Assembly (NCBI GenBank): GCA_032871835.1
Contig: CM065295.1
Location: 40,112,360 to 40,176,359 of the forward strand
Length of the DNA stretch: 64,000 nucleotides
Origin: Dipteronia dyeriana
Lineage: Eukaryota; Streptophyta; Magnoliopsida; Sapindales; Sapindaceae
Direction of reading: 5' to 3'
The notes beneath the pieces are model-generated. The model saw nothing but the letters and a program-made list of their open reading frames with translations, ran no database searches and had not been told where the DNA came from. Positions 23,600 to 33,890 of this stretch are shown here, piece after piece. Each line of letters begins with the position of its first letter. The first letter of the stretch is position 1. The position numbers and the translations under genes are program-made.

Positions 23600-24233
23600 C
23601 ATGTTGTAAACGTGTCCACCAATCTGCCAATGGCAATGAAAAAGCCAAGAAATTAAATTCAATTACTCTAGATAAAGAATCCGCACCTTGATTATCGGGA
23701 CCCTTTTTGTATTCAATAACGTAATCGTATCCGAGTAGTTTGGGCAGCCAACGAGCTTGATCCGGTGTGGTTATCTGTTGCTCTAACAGGTATTTGAGAC
23801 TTCTCTGGTCTGTCCAGACAATGAAGGACTTGTCGAGTAAGTATGGTCGCCATTTTTAGATAGCCTTGACAATGACAATCATCTTTTTTTCATATATGGA
23901 TAACGACAGAGTTGAACCTTTCAGGGCCTCACTAAAATTGGGTATAGGTTTGTTGTTTTGAGATAGTATGGCCCCAACTCCAATCCCTCTTGCGTCACAC
24001 TCAATAACGAATTGTTGGGAAAAATCAGGAAGGCTGAGGACTGGTGGTGAGGTCAAAGCCTGCTTGAGATGGTGGAAGGCGTTCTCTGCCTCAGAGTTCC
24101 ATTGAAAACTGTCCTTTGTTAACAGGTGTGTTAATGGTGCAGCAATGCTTTCGAAATGCTGGATAAATTTTTGATAATACCCTGCTAACCCCAGAAAACC
24201 ACGGACTCCTTTGGTTGATGTCGGTTGGGTCAA
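23600..24233 (-). pseudogene. pol: Gypsy RNase H region, broken
   Basis: Follows RT. FLGLAGYYQKFIQHF and FQWNSEAENAFHHLKQAL are the RT connection. RNase H motifs are FVIECDARGIGVGAIL, YEKKMIVIVKAI and, after a TAG, FIVWTDQRSLKYLLEQQ. The catalytic acidic residues seem to remain; the stop at 23856 interrupts the domain. The frame continues readable to about 23600 (GADSLSR). Confidence 0.8.
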
Positions 24234-24244
24234 TCCAGGACCTC

Positions 24245-25145
24245 CTATATTTTTGTCGGGTCGATGACTACTCCCTCTTCTGAAATTATATGCCCTAAGT
24301 AATCCACCTGGTTGACACCGAAGTTACATTTTGACTCCTTTGCAAATAAGTTGTTGGTTGCCAGTATATTTAGGACTACCTGTAAATGCATAAGATGATT
24401 TGTCCAGGACTTTGAGTAAATTAGTATACCGTCAAAAAATACCATAATAAATTTATGTAAGTAAAGCCGAAAAAGATCGTTCATTAAACTTTAAAAGGTA
24501 GCAGGTACGTTTGTGAGTCCGAACAGCATTACAACAAATTCATAATGTCATAAGTGTGTCCTAAAAGCTGTTTTTGGAACGTTTTCTTGCCTGACTCGAA
24601 TTTGGTGGTACCCTGGTTGCAAGCCCAGTTTCGAGTAATATTTGGAACTGTGAAGCTCATCAAGCAACTCATCGATGATCGAAATTGGGTATCGATCCAT
24701 AACTGTGATTGCATTCAGAGCTCTGTAATCCATACAAAACCGCCAAGAACCATCTGCTTTTTTTACCAATAAAACTGGAGAGGAGAACGGACTATTGCTG
24801 GGTCTGATCAAATCGACATGTAAGAGTTTTGTCACCATTTTCTCAATCTCAGTCTTTTGGTAATAAGGATAGATGTAAGGCCTCACACTCACTGGTTCTA
24901 CATTGGCTTGCATGATGCTTGGGTGGAAGTCTGGTTGGTGTCGCAAAAACAGGTGCAAACTTGGTAAGGAAGCTGCACAAATTAGAGGGGTAATTGCTCT
25001 GGTTCCATTCGGTGACATGTGGTACAATTTGGAGCAATAATCCAGTGCTCTGCAAATCATAAAATTCTTTATTAGAGAGGGTAGCAACATCCGTGTGTCC
25101 TATGTCTTGAAAGGTATGAGGAATCCCTTTATCTTTGCAGAACAT
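24245..25145 (-). pseudogene. pol: Gypsy reverse transcriptase, broken
   Basis: Residues FATPTRLPP-like at the start, then RPYIYPYYQKTEIEKMV, LIRPSNSPFSSPVLLVKK, WRFCMDYRALNAITVMDRYP and YYSKLGLQPGYHQIRV (25145-24548). After a shift the second part is LHKFIMVFFDGILIYSKSW and VDYLGHIIS (24484-24245). The catalytic box is FFDG, where FFDD is required, so a key Asp is lost (GGT instead of GAT near 24430). Confidence 0.85.
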
Positions 25146-25211
25146 GGTGAGTCTTTTATAATCAATTTCAATCGGCCCAAGAGTTTATAGCCATTAGACT
25201 CCCAATACTAA

Positions 25212-25640
25212 TTAACAGGCTGCAATATGGAGTATATAGTAGTCGGCTGTGATTGCATGACCTTGAATTATCAGAGTCAATGCTTGACATTGTCCAACAT
25301 ATTCTATTTTTTCACGATTTGCGACTATCACTTGGAACTTTTTGTCACAAACAACTGGTAATTTGAGTTTAGAGACAATATTCTGATCGATGAAATTGTG
25401 GGTGCTTCCGCCGTCGATTAGGACCTTGACATCTCTTTTCTTAAGCTTGCTAAGGACTCGTATGGTTTGTGGGTGTTCGGTTTTGGCAATAGCACGAAAG
25501 GAGATCTCTGGAAGTGTTTCATGTGGTTTTGGTTCAGGGAAACTAATCTCTTCTTCTTCATAGGACAAGTCGGTATTTGGATTATCTTTTATCACGAACA
25601 ATTGAGGTCACTCACTATGGTGGCCGGGAATGAACCCTTC
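25212..25640 (-). pseudogene. pol: Gypsy zinc knuckle and protease remnant
   Basis: LCYYCDEGFIPGHHSE near 25640 is a damaged nucleocapsid zinc knuckle. It is followed by a protease with VLIDGGSTHNFIDQNIV (25420-25375), where plant gypsy elements usually have DSGSTHNFI; the catalytic Asp is kept. The frame ends at TAA 25212, with more stops before RT. Confidence 0.75.
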
Positions 25641-25685
25641 ATCACAATAATAACATAACTCTTTTTCTCAACATTCACATGCTTT

Positions 25686-26558
25686 CTAGTTAGTAATTCG
25701 TCGAAAAGTAGTCATAGTCGTAGAAGAGTTTGGTTTGGCTTTCGGAATGGGTGATGGTTCTAACACGCCCTCTATTGAGCTAGGCTGAATTCTTTTTCCT
25801 GTTGGAAAATGTTGGGAACAAAGGTTATGGGGTTTTCTGCGGTGCAATAAGTTTCTTTCTTCGATGAGTCGTGCAACGCCTATCACATCTGCCAGCGTTC
25901 TGGGTTGTTTAATTTTGACATCCAGGCGAATTTCATTGCTTAGCCCTGTAATAAAACAGCCTACTATGAAGGATTCTGGAAGGCAGTCGACTCGGTTGGA
26001 CAACTTCTCGAAGGATTCCTGATATGCAGTCATAGTTGTGGTATGTTTTAGGTGGGTTAAAGCTTCTGAGGGATCTTCGTAGCCGGTGGGTCCGAAGCGG
26101 TGTAAAACCGCTTTTGTATATTCGTCCCAAGTGAGTGGTCCCCGAAACTTGGTTATCCATCGATGTCACTGTAAGGCAATTCTTTCCAGGTGAAAGTATA
26201 CGAGTTGGACTTGTTGCTCAGGCGTAATATTCTTGAATTCAAAATATTGCTCTACCTTGTACACCCATCCAGTTGGTTTGTCGTCGTTGAACTTTGGAAA
26301 GGATAGTTTTATGTGAATATCGGTGGTAGTGTTGGTATGATTTGTACTGGTGTAGTTTCGGGTATTGGATGCATCAGCTGATGCGATTGGATTAATTTCG
26401 ACAGTAGGTTGGTTTTGTGGTGTGGGTGATGGCTGTGTTTGCTGCAAGCGTAGAGCTTGTAATTCCGTTAGGATTTGTTTGAAACGTGATTCATGGTTGG
26501 CTAGAGTGTCTTGGACTTCAGTGCTGAATTCCACATTCGACTTTCCACTGGTATCCAT
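25686..26558 (-). pseudogene. gag: Gypsy gag, broken
   Basis: Starts MDTSGKSNVEF at 26558, close to the primer site. Domain words IKLSFPKFNDDKPTGWVYKV and QVQLVYFHLE, then a TAA at 26166 where the frame is lost. It continues WITKFRGPLTWDEY, FGPTGYEDP, YQESFEKLSNRV and FITGLSNEIRLDVKI (retrotransposon gag domain) to a stop at 25686. Confidence 0.8.
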
Positions 26559-26560
26559 GG

Positions 26561-26582
26561 ACTAACCAGCCTCTGATACCAT
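26561..26582 (-). promoter_or_regulatory. Primer binding site of the gypsy element
   Basis: The minus strand reads TGGTATCAGAGGCTGGTTAG just after the 5' LTR end TTATCA, matching the initiator-tRNA-Met site. Confidence 0.8.
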
Positions 26583-26956
26583 TGATAAGGTAATTTTTAG
26601 AAAACATGAAGCAATAGAAGAGAGAAAAGATGCATAGAAAGAAGAAGGCAATTTTACTCAATTAATCTCCCTTAAATTAACTCATTTCAAACTATATATA
26701 GAGTCTGATACAATGGCTAAATCACTACTAACAATCAGTGCCACAAATAGAAAATATTGCCTAAAGAAAAGGAAATACTAGCGGGAGAACAACCGCACTA
26801 ACAACTCCATCTATTCAAAACTGACTAATTATTCAAACTGACTAACATAACCACTATCAACCAAGACCAAGTCTTATGAGACAATTCTTCTTCTGCACGT
26901 GCATAGTTGAACTCATATTTGCATGGTTGCATGGCTTGGATAACGGTAACATATCA
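26583..26956 (-). mobile_element. 5' LTR of the gypsy element
   Basis: 374 bp. It pairs with 21813-22182 and is followed by the TTCAT duplication. On the minus strand it starts TGATATGTTACC. Confidence 0.9.
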
Positions 26957-26961
26957 TTCAT

Positions 26962-27249
26962 TTTCTTTATAATGGAGTTTGTAACATCATTTTAGAATCA
27001 ATGAATACAACAAATATTTCCTAACTAATTTATATTCTTTCTCTAACAATTTCTCTCTCTCTCTCAAATTATGATCTGCTTCTCAATCTTTCTCTGTTCC
27101 AATTTCTTCTAATTTTCAATCTTTCTCCTCAATTCTTCTTCAAATCTGTTCTTCAGTTATCTATAAACCTTCAAACTTGCAAAATCAACCCAAAACACAT
27201 CAAAAAAATTGTTGAAAATGCCTAGGGCATGAAAACATACCAGCATCAA
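26962..27249 (+). other. CT-rich leader-like spacer
   Basis: No gene. From 27049 a run of CTCTCT and TCTTCT words precedes the copia remnant. It could be an untranslated leader of that old element after loss of gag, protease and integrase. Confidence 0.3.
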
Positions 27250-28500
27250 GTTTCCTCAATAGCATTATCAATTTCTGAAGGCTCAACTTCTAACTTACCA
27301 AGAGAATTATCTCGAGATTTTACTACTGCAGATTCCTCAAATTCAAAGTCTATGCAGCACTCAATTTAAGTAGAAAATGATGAGCAACAAGTTGAATTTG
27401 ACGCAGAAATTGGAGCTACAAATGCTCAGCAAACATGTACTAACACTCAACAAATCAGACACTCTATGATGACTCAAGGGAAAAGTGGAATTTTCAAGCC
27501 AAAATTGCCTTACATAGGAATTGTCGAGACCATTGAACGTCTGAATTCCACAGAACCTATGACTGTTTCAACAGCTCTAAGCAACAGTAATTGAAAGAAG
27601 GCTATGCAAACTGAATATATTGCTCTAATCCAGAATTACATCTGGCATCTAGTTCCAGCATTTGTAGCTTAGTCTTTAGTTGGAAGTAAATAGGTTTTCA
27701 AGCTCAAATACAACCCAGATGGGAGTTTGGAACGTCACAAAGCGAGGTTAGTTATAAAGGGATTCCACCAAACCCCTGACATTGATTCTTTGAGACATTT
27801 AGCCCTGTCATTAAACCTTTTACAATCAGAATTGTGCTCATTCTAGTTGTCTCCAAAGGATGAGAGGTTAGGCAAATAGACATAAACAATGCATTTCTTA
27901 ATGGTTTGCTTGCTGAAGGTGTCTATGTTGTGTGAAAAAATGAACTTCCAGTATTAGTTAGTTAGATATGGGGGATGATAATCTGAATCAGCTAAATAAT
28001 TCATCTTTATTGAATGTTTAGAGCAAATCTGATGTATGCCCATGATTACAGTTGAGAGATAATTTAGTTCTCAAAAAATAGAGAAAACTAGGATCCCAAA
28101 AAGTGATAAAAACGGGATTTAAATAGGTTGTGAGTTCTAACACACGGGGTTGTGTGTCCTCCCTTCATTGGCTAGAGATCCCATCAGCTGTCATTGGGAC
28201 ATCATTGGTGGTTAGGCTGTTTAATAATCCATTGGACAACTGAGTCAGTGGTCTATCAATCGAGAGTATCCAGTGACAGCTGGTAAAACGGACTCCGTGC
28301 TTGACTTCGATGGCTCAGAAAATCCGATGAGGACTCAGCGGAGACTATCTACTGAGGCTTACAATTATGTCCAATAATTATATGGTGTAACCTAAGGATT
28401 TTATAGATCCTAAGAAACCAAATTTTGTTTGTAAACTCGACAAGGCAATCTATGGATTTAAACGAACTCCACGTGCTTGGTTTGACAGGTTGAAAAACAC
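27250..28500 (+). pseudogene. pol: Copia reverse transcriptase remnant with internal insertion
   Basis: Heavily decayed. GKSGIFKPKLPYIG (27480), KKAMQTEYIAL (27598), [20 protein letters not shown] (27690) and [10 protein letters not shown] (27755) are the start of copia RT with several stops and shifts. Further sense NNAFLNGLL-like (27890) and GVYVV (27918) is cut by about 450 foreign bases, after which KDFIDPKKPNFVCKLDKAIY and PRAWFDRLKN resume (28390-28495). The catalytic box is not found. Likely a deletion derivative of a copia element lacking gag to integrase. Confidence 0.75.
27931..28386. other. About 450-bp insertion of unknown type in the copia remnant
   Basis: Interrupts the RT reading between GVYVV and PKDFIDP. 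It contains no frame or recognised motif. Edges TATGTTGTG and TATGGTGTA are similar and might be a worn target duplication. Confidence 0.45.
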
Positions 28501-29088
28501 TAATTGATTGGGGATTTTGTATCATGCATATTTTCAGATATCATGTTATTCATAATGAGATTTATAAATATTTTACAGGATAGTCACATCCTTTTCAAAG
28601 TATTTTGTAAATTAGTCTTTAAATTTGCAAATAGTTAGCGAATATATTCGGGTAGAGTCTTGTCACCAAGTAGAATAAATGTAGTTACAACAGTTTAATA
28701 AACTTCATCTGACAGAATCAACATTCAGTTACTCAAGCCTACATTTATGCAACAAGGTGGTAATTGTTTACTGTTGAGATTAAGTGGGACTAGAAACTTC
28801 CATATTCAATTTTATTGATTCTGTTTTATATTTTTAAATCAGCATGTACTTCCTTCAGTTTCTGATCCACGTTTAGTCAATTCAGTTTTTGTAACTCCTG
28901 ATATAAATATGAATAGAATCTCAGCAAAGCTCAATTGAGTTGTTATCCCAAATATCATTTTACTTTGTCTATTACACGTAAAGCTAACAATTTTGCTAGT
29001 AACGTATAAAGTTTATGAGTCGGGTTTGATTCAAAGGAGGGCTAAAGGCCTAGAAATGAAAAACAAACTAATCAAAAGTATAACCAGG
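28501..29088. other. AT-rich flank with possible LTR remnant
   Basis: No gene. The segment 28772-28992 begins TGTTGAGATTAAG, has a TATAAATATG block (about 28903) and ends GCTAACA. It may be a short copia LTR belonging to the remnant upstream, but no partner LTR was found. Confidence 0.3.
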
Positions 29089-30158
29089 CAAATTTTACAC
29101 AAGTTCCCCCTTATCACCACTATAAAAAAAAATTGCATATCATTCATTCGACTATTTTAGGGATATAATCAATTTCTCCCTGTATTTTATCATATTAGAC
29201 ACATTGGCCCATCTAGTTTCAGTATTGATCATTCTCCCCCATGTAAACTAAAATATTAGACACTTTACCCACTCTAGTTTCAGTAATGACCATTATTCCC
29301 CCTAAAAACAAAAATTTTAGAAATTTTATCCCATAACCGTTAAGAAATACGTTAGTCTACTATTTTGACCGTTAAAAAATCAATTAAATGACCTTATTAC
29401 CCTTGAACACGTGAGTTATGCACTAATGATACCACTAATTATCTTTAAAGAAAAAAAAATCAGAATTAAGAAAGTAAAAACTAATAAAAGTATGTAAAAA
29501 AACAAAATTGAAAATAAAAAATTAATAAAAAATAGCAAAAAAAAATTATATTTCAAAAAAAAAAGTCAATAATTCAAAATAACTTTTAATATAGATTTTT
29601 ACAATTATATTATTTTATTATTCTTTATATTAACGTTTTTTTTAAATCAGTTTTTATTTTTACATTTCATTCTTTATATTAATGTATTTTAATAGATTTT
29701 TTATTTTTACATTTAATTTGTAATATTAATTTTTGTTTAAATAATTTTTTTATTTTTTTATTTTTAATTATGTTTTTTTAAAATGCTTTTATTAGTTTTT
29801 ATTTTTTTTAATTCATTTTTGTTTAAAAAAATAATTTGTCATATCCTTAGGAGACATAACTCATGTGTTCAAGGGTAATAAGGTCATTTAATTGATTTTT
29901 TAATGGTCAAAGTAGTAGACTAACGGATTTCCTTAGGGTTATGGGGCAAAATGTCTAATATTTTGATTTTTAGAGGGGAGAATGATCATTACTGAAACTA
30001 GTGGGTAAAGTGTCTACTATTTTGGTTTATAGGGGGGACAATGACCATTACTGAAATTAGAGGGGGAAAAAGTGTATAATATGACAAACTATAAGGGAGA
30101 AAATGAGTATATCCCAAGTAGTAAGGGCATATTTGTTAAGTTTGTGGAAAAAATTGAC
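29089..30158. mobile_element. Long inverted-repeat (foldback) element of about 1 kb
   Basis: The left arm 29160-29430 and right arm 29845-30115 are reverse complements over about 270-300 bases with scattered differences (GGGATATAATC against GGGATATACTC; both share GACCTTATTACCCTTGAAC). Weaker pairing extends outward to GGCAAATTTTACACAAG (29089) and its counterpart near 30158. The arms flank about 400 bases of almost pure A/T. Non-coding, non-autonomous; superfamily and target duplication unclear. Confidence 0.7.
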
Positions 30159-30204
30159 AAGAAAAGAAAAAAATTGAAGGGGTCGTTAGTTTTGGAATTA
30201 GTGG

Positions 30205-30990
30205 AAATTGCCAATAATAACCATATGTGACATGAAACTTTTGTTTGTAACCACAAATGAAAATCTATTCGTTAAAAACCATTTTTTTTAGAAATTACTA
30301 GAATACCCTCATATAAAAATCATCCCCAAACCAGATCTCGCTCTTATTCTCTATTTCTCTCTCTCTCTCCTCTCTCTCTCCCTGTCAAAACCAAACCACC
30401 GTCGACGTCATCGCGAATTGTCATCGGTGTCATCCTCTCTTCCCGTCATCTCTCTCTTTCCCCAATCTCACTCTTCTCCTCTCTCCCCTCTCCTGATCTC
30501 TCTCTTTCGGTCAAAACCAAACCGACGCCGGCGTCATCTCGTCTCCGTCATCACCGTAAATCGTCGTCAGCCTCTCCTCATTGTCGAAGATGTGATCTGT
30601 ATAAAAAATGGGAAGAAAAACCTGAACCTAATTTGGAGAAGATTAAGCCCAGAACATTTCAAGTTTTAACATTTCAAATTAGCTAAGGTTTCAAGTTTCA
30701 ACATTTCAATTGAGTCAAGATTTCACATTTTTAGGCAAGATTTCAAATTTCAAGTTTCAAGTTTCAAGTTCTTAGCCCTGATTTCAAGTTTGGTTCCAGA
30801 TTTTGTAATGATTTCAAGTTTGTTTCCAGATTTTTAAAAATAAACTAAATTTTTATAATTTATGAACATAAACTGAATTTTTTTTTTATAAAAAAAAAAT
30901 TGGTTATTAACTATTAAAGTTTCAACAACGATTACTAACAAAAGTTTAACGTTTTCGATGGTTAATTTTTTTGTTTCTCTTTGGAATTAT
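30205..30990. mobile_element. Candidate non-autonomous element with captured leader-like sequence
   Basis: Sequence at 30216-30290 (AATAACCATATG, ATGAAACTTTTGTTTGTAA, TAAAAACCATTTTTT) pairs with the reverse complement of 30890-30970 (ATTAACCATCG, TTAAACTTTTGTTAGTAA, TAATAACCAATTTTTT). This gives imperfect terminal inverted repeats of about 75 bases. Between them lie a CT-rich stretch and a small frame. The arrangement is like Mutator-type elements that carry host gene pieces. No clear target duplication. Confidence 0.45.
30418..30669 (+). CDS. Small open frame in the inverted-repeat element, unknown
   Basis: 83 codons, MSSVSSSLPVISLF, rich in Ser, Leu and Pro, then Arg-rich (SKPNRRRRHLVSVIT). 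It lies in a CT-rich, more GC-rich stretch that looks like a 5' leader and start of a plant gene. No domain recognised. It could be a captured first exon or chance. Downstream are repeated TTTCAAGTT words (30655-30830). Confidence 0.25.
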   Translation: MSSVSSSLPVISLFPQSHSSPLSPLLISLFRSKPNRRRRHLVSVITVNRRQPLLIVEDVICIKNGKKNLNLIWRRLSPEHFKF

Positions 30991-31243
30991 CATAAATCTT
31001 AGGCCGAAAGAGGGAATTGTCTTTAATTAATGTGTACCGGACTACCGGTCTATCTTCGGTCGGTTGAGTAAAGTTACAGAAGACGCTTGATGAATATTTT
31101 CGTTCTCTTCGTTGATTATCTTTTCAAAACAGTGTTCGTGCCTGCTTCAAATGATCAATTGAAATTTTTAGGTGAAATGACCGGTACGATAAATTCATAG
31201 GATCCATGGCTTTCGAATTTATTCAAGTCGTATTGTCATCTAT

Positions 31244-31372
31244 GATTGGAGAGACCTGTGAAGGCCGGTTTGAATTCCAGAAATGGGGTGTGCACTTTCC
31301 ACCAGTTTCTCTCTGGAGGGTATGAAGATGATGAGGATCTTGGAGAGTGGTTTCTCTACAGTCAAAGGTATC
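31244..31372 (+). pseudogene. Fragment resembling the SRA domain of ORTHRUS/VIM proteins
   Basis: One frame reads IGETCEGRFEFQKWGVHFPP (31244-31305). A second, shifted frame continues LSGGYEDDEDLGEWFLYS (about 31310-31370). These resemble the methyl-cytosine binding SRA domain of plant ORTHRUS/VIM E3 ligases, where a GES/TWEDR-xECRQWGAHFPHV segment is followed by LSGGYxDDEDHGEWFLYTG. About 15 residues normally between the two parts are missing. No other exon was found, so this is a broken gene piece. It lies just outside the Harbinger element. Confidence 0.55.
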
Positions 31373-31646
31373 GTATTGGTCTTGGTAGATAACACTATAT
31401 TTATTTCATATTTTTCTTATGTTGCATTCCATTCCATGTTTAAGAGTTCATGAGCTACTGATCGTTAATCTCATTTGTTAGTAGTATATAAATATTATTG
31501 CAATTTTTTATTTTATTTAATCCTTGTATGTATTAGAGCTTAAGAGAGCTTCTCCAATCCATCATCAAACACCTCGCCAATCTCCAAAACCCATCAGAAA
31601 CATCCTCCAACCTGCACCATTCTTTGCGTAAAATCTCCGTTGGTAA

Positions 31647-31678
31647 ACAGTGTCGCGCAATAGATTGTGCGACACTGT
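31647..31678. repeat. Near-perfect palindrome at the left end of Harbinger
   Basis: CAGTGTCGCGCAAT and ATTGTGCGACACTG (31648-31677) are reverse complements with one mismatch around an AG loop, about 100 bases inside the left terminus. A matching structure lies near the right end (37540-37568). Confidence 0.8.
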
Positions 31679-32089
31679 GCTTTAGCGTTACAACTGTTCT
31701 GTTGATTTAAACCCAAATTTTTTAAATAATCACATTTTAACCCTATTTAATAAAACCTGTTTTGATTATATCCTTTATTTAAAAGTTTTATTTAATCACA
31801 GTTTTACCCTAATCAATTAAATTTATTTTAATTTGGTCCTTTTTAATATTTAATGATTTTGTTGTGAATTAATTATTATTGTTATGTTCATTTATAATAA
31901 ACTAAAATGAAGTGTATAATTAAAAAATTAAAATGCATTTTTTTAAATAAGTAACTTCATTCAATTCAACGGAAATTAAAGCAAAATACATTAAAAACGG
32001 AATACAAACTTCATAGTGATAAAAAAATTTACCACAATTTGGAATACACTAAAATGAAGGAAAATTAAAATATAAATTACAAGAACTCA

Positions 32090-33087
32090 TTAGTAGTCTG
32101 GAAAATCATTTCCAGGTCCTTGGTGACTATCAAAAAAATCATCAAAAGACCCAGATGCATTTTGAGATCACCGGTCTTGTTGTAGAGCTCGTTTTGCTAC
32201 AATTTTTAATTAGTGTTGATTCATAAACTCCTGTTTATTTGGATCAGTTATGGTATTCAAATCTATCATCATAATTTTGGCTTCATGGCACTCCACTTTT
32301 CTCTCCAAAATATTGTTACCCTTTGCATAGCGTTTCTGCTACAAACTTCCAAAAATAATTCTTGTCCTTCCTTCAAAGTGTTGAAGTCGGTTGAATTCTG
32401 TTTCTCAACCCTCCTTTTTTATTTTACTTTCTTCACCCCAACAGGCCGTTGAGATGAACTACCCCTACCGTCATCACTACTTATATTTAAAGAAAATGGA
32501 GATAGTCCAAGATATGTCATGGAGGGAGACTCTAGAGTTCGAGAGTCTTCTTGTGATGAAACGAAATGACCAGTTTCCCTTTGAAAGGGCGATATTAATG
32601 TCTCGTTGTCTGCAAATTTTTCCATATCTTTTAGGATGGACCACACATTGTCATACTTAAATCCATGTTTATATTTATTGTCCTTGGATAATAAAATTTT
32701 TGCCTAGTTCATCTGTAATATGATACAAAAATATTGTTAAAATCAAATATGAAATTTGATTTTTCTATAAATTGAATTTTGAAAAATGCTCACAACATCA
32801 GTTTTTGAGGCACCACTAGGTTTCAGACTTTCAATCTGTCGTATGAATCCTCACATTTTCCCCATTGCAGTAAGGATAGTCTGCATGTGACAATGTAATT
32901 TTCTTTTATTACGAAGGTCAGTGATAAAAGATGGTCTGTTGTTGTTGTAATCAGTCTCCACTCGAGTCCAGAACATATCATTTGACTGGTAAATACCTAT
33001 GATCGAGTTTTAAGAAACATCAAGATATATGTGATAAAGATGTGTGTCTTCAGCATTTGTGTATGTAGAACTTCTTTTTGTAGACAT
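32090..33087 (-). pseudogene. Harbinger accessory protein (Myb-like/NAM-associated), broken
   Basis: In Harbingers this second protein is needed with the transposase for DNA binding and nuclear entry. It starts MSTKRSSYTNAEDTHLYHIY at 33087. It then has stops (DVS*NSII, GKM*GFI) but keeps FWTRVETDYNNNRPSFIT and GFIRQIESLKPSGASKTD. A probable intron (about 32795-32709) ends in CAG. Exon 2 reads AKILLSKDNKYKHGFKYD and NVWSILKDMEKF, a polar serine-rich stretch, then QELFLEVCSRNAMQRV and EAKIMMIDLNTITDP, and ends DFPDY at 32092. Homology is recognised from the conserved plant family; Gln-to-stop changes have inactivated it. Confidence 0.75.
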
Positions 33088-33215
33088 TTTGTGGAAAAAG
33101 TGATTTGAAGGGAAAAGTGACTTGGAGAGAAAAGTTCTTTGAAGGTATAAGAGATTTGAAGGGAAACGTGACTTGGAGAGATAAGTGCTTTGAATGTATA
33201 AAAGGTTTGGAAGGA
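33061..33215. repeat. Short tandem repeats of about 53 bp
   Basis: Units with ATTTGAAGGGAAAAGTGAC and TTGGAGAGAAAAGT recur two to three times, just upstream of the accessory gene start. Confidence 0.6.
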
Positions 33216-33269
33216 TTTGTTTAATTTAGTGTGGGTTGATATTTATAGAAACTTGAAGGTACTCTTTTC

Positions 33270-33890
33270 AAATTTCATCGTATGATTCAGATTGTGAGGA
33301 AATCTATCCATTGGTTGACATTTGAAATAATATTTCTTATCCTCATCTCTTGGGAAATGTGAAGATAAGAATTCTTGAATAAAATGATTGCTAGATATTT
33401 GTTTTGCCCGTATTTACTTTTTCCATGTGGGCTTGCAATTATTGTCGGCCACATGGACAAAGATAAGATATTATTTTAGAGATTGAGTCCTACGGTTCAG
33501 ATGGTGATGCAATCCATCCAATAGTTAAAATTTAACTACTCAGATAACTTATCTTCCTATTTTGGAAAAAGTGAATATCAGATTCCTTGAATGAAATTAT
33601 TGCTACATATTTTTTTGTCAGTATATACTTTTTCCATGCGGGTTTGCAATTTTAGTCGGAAAAATGGACAAAGATAAGATATTATTTTAGTGATTGAATC
33701 ATACGGTTCAGATGGTGATGCAATCCACCGATGGTCGACATTTAACTACTCAGATATCTTATCTTCCTATTTTGGGAAAAGTGAAGATCAGATTCCTTAA
33801 ATGAAATGATTGCTAGATTTTTTTTTTGTCAGTATATACTTTTTCCATGCGGGCTTGCAATTATTATCGGCCACATGGACAAAGATAAAT
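33270..33890. repeat. Three tandem copies of a unit of about 210 bp between the Harbinger genes
   Basis: The word ATGGACAAAGATAAGAT or its variant ends each unit at about 33465, 33680 and 33887. TACGGTTCAGATGGTGATGC and TATACTTTTTCCATGCGGG recur at the same spacing. They fill the intergenic space where the divergent promoters should be. Confidence 0.75.

Larger units (their letters stand above)
21813..26956 (-). mobile_element. Complete decayed Ty3-gypsy chromovirus (Reina-like)
   Basis: 5144 bp bounded by LTRs of 370 bp (21813-22182) and 374 bp (26583-26956). The target duplication is TTCAT at 21808-21812 and 26957-26961. Reading on the minus strand, the order is LTR, tRNA-Met primer site, gag, protease, RT, RNase H, integrase with chromodomain, polypurine tract, LTR. 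Small size, short LTRs and a chromodomain fit the Reina lineage of plant chromoviruses. All coding parts carry stops or shifts. Confidence 0.9.

Noticed and set aside
26365..26565. Plus-strand frame over the gypsy gag
   Set aside because: Antisense shadow of the gag frame that reads sensibly on the minus strand.
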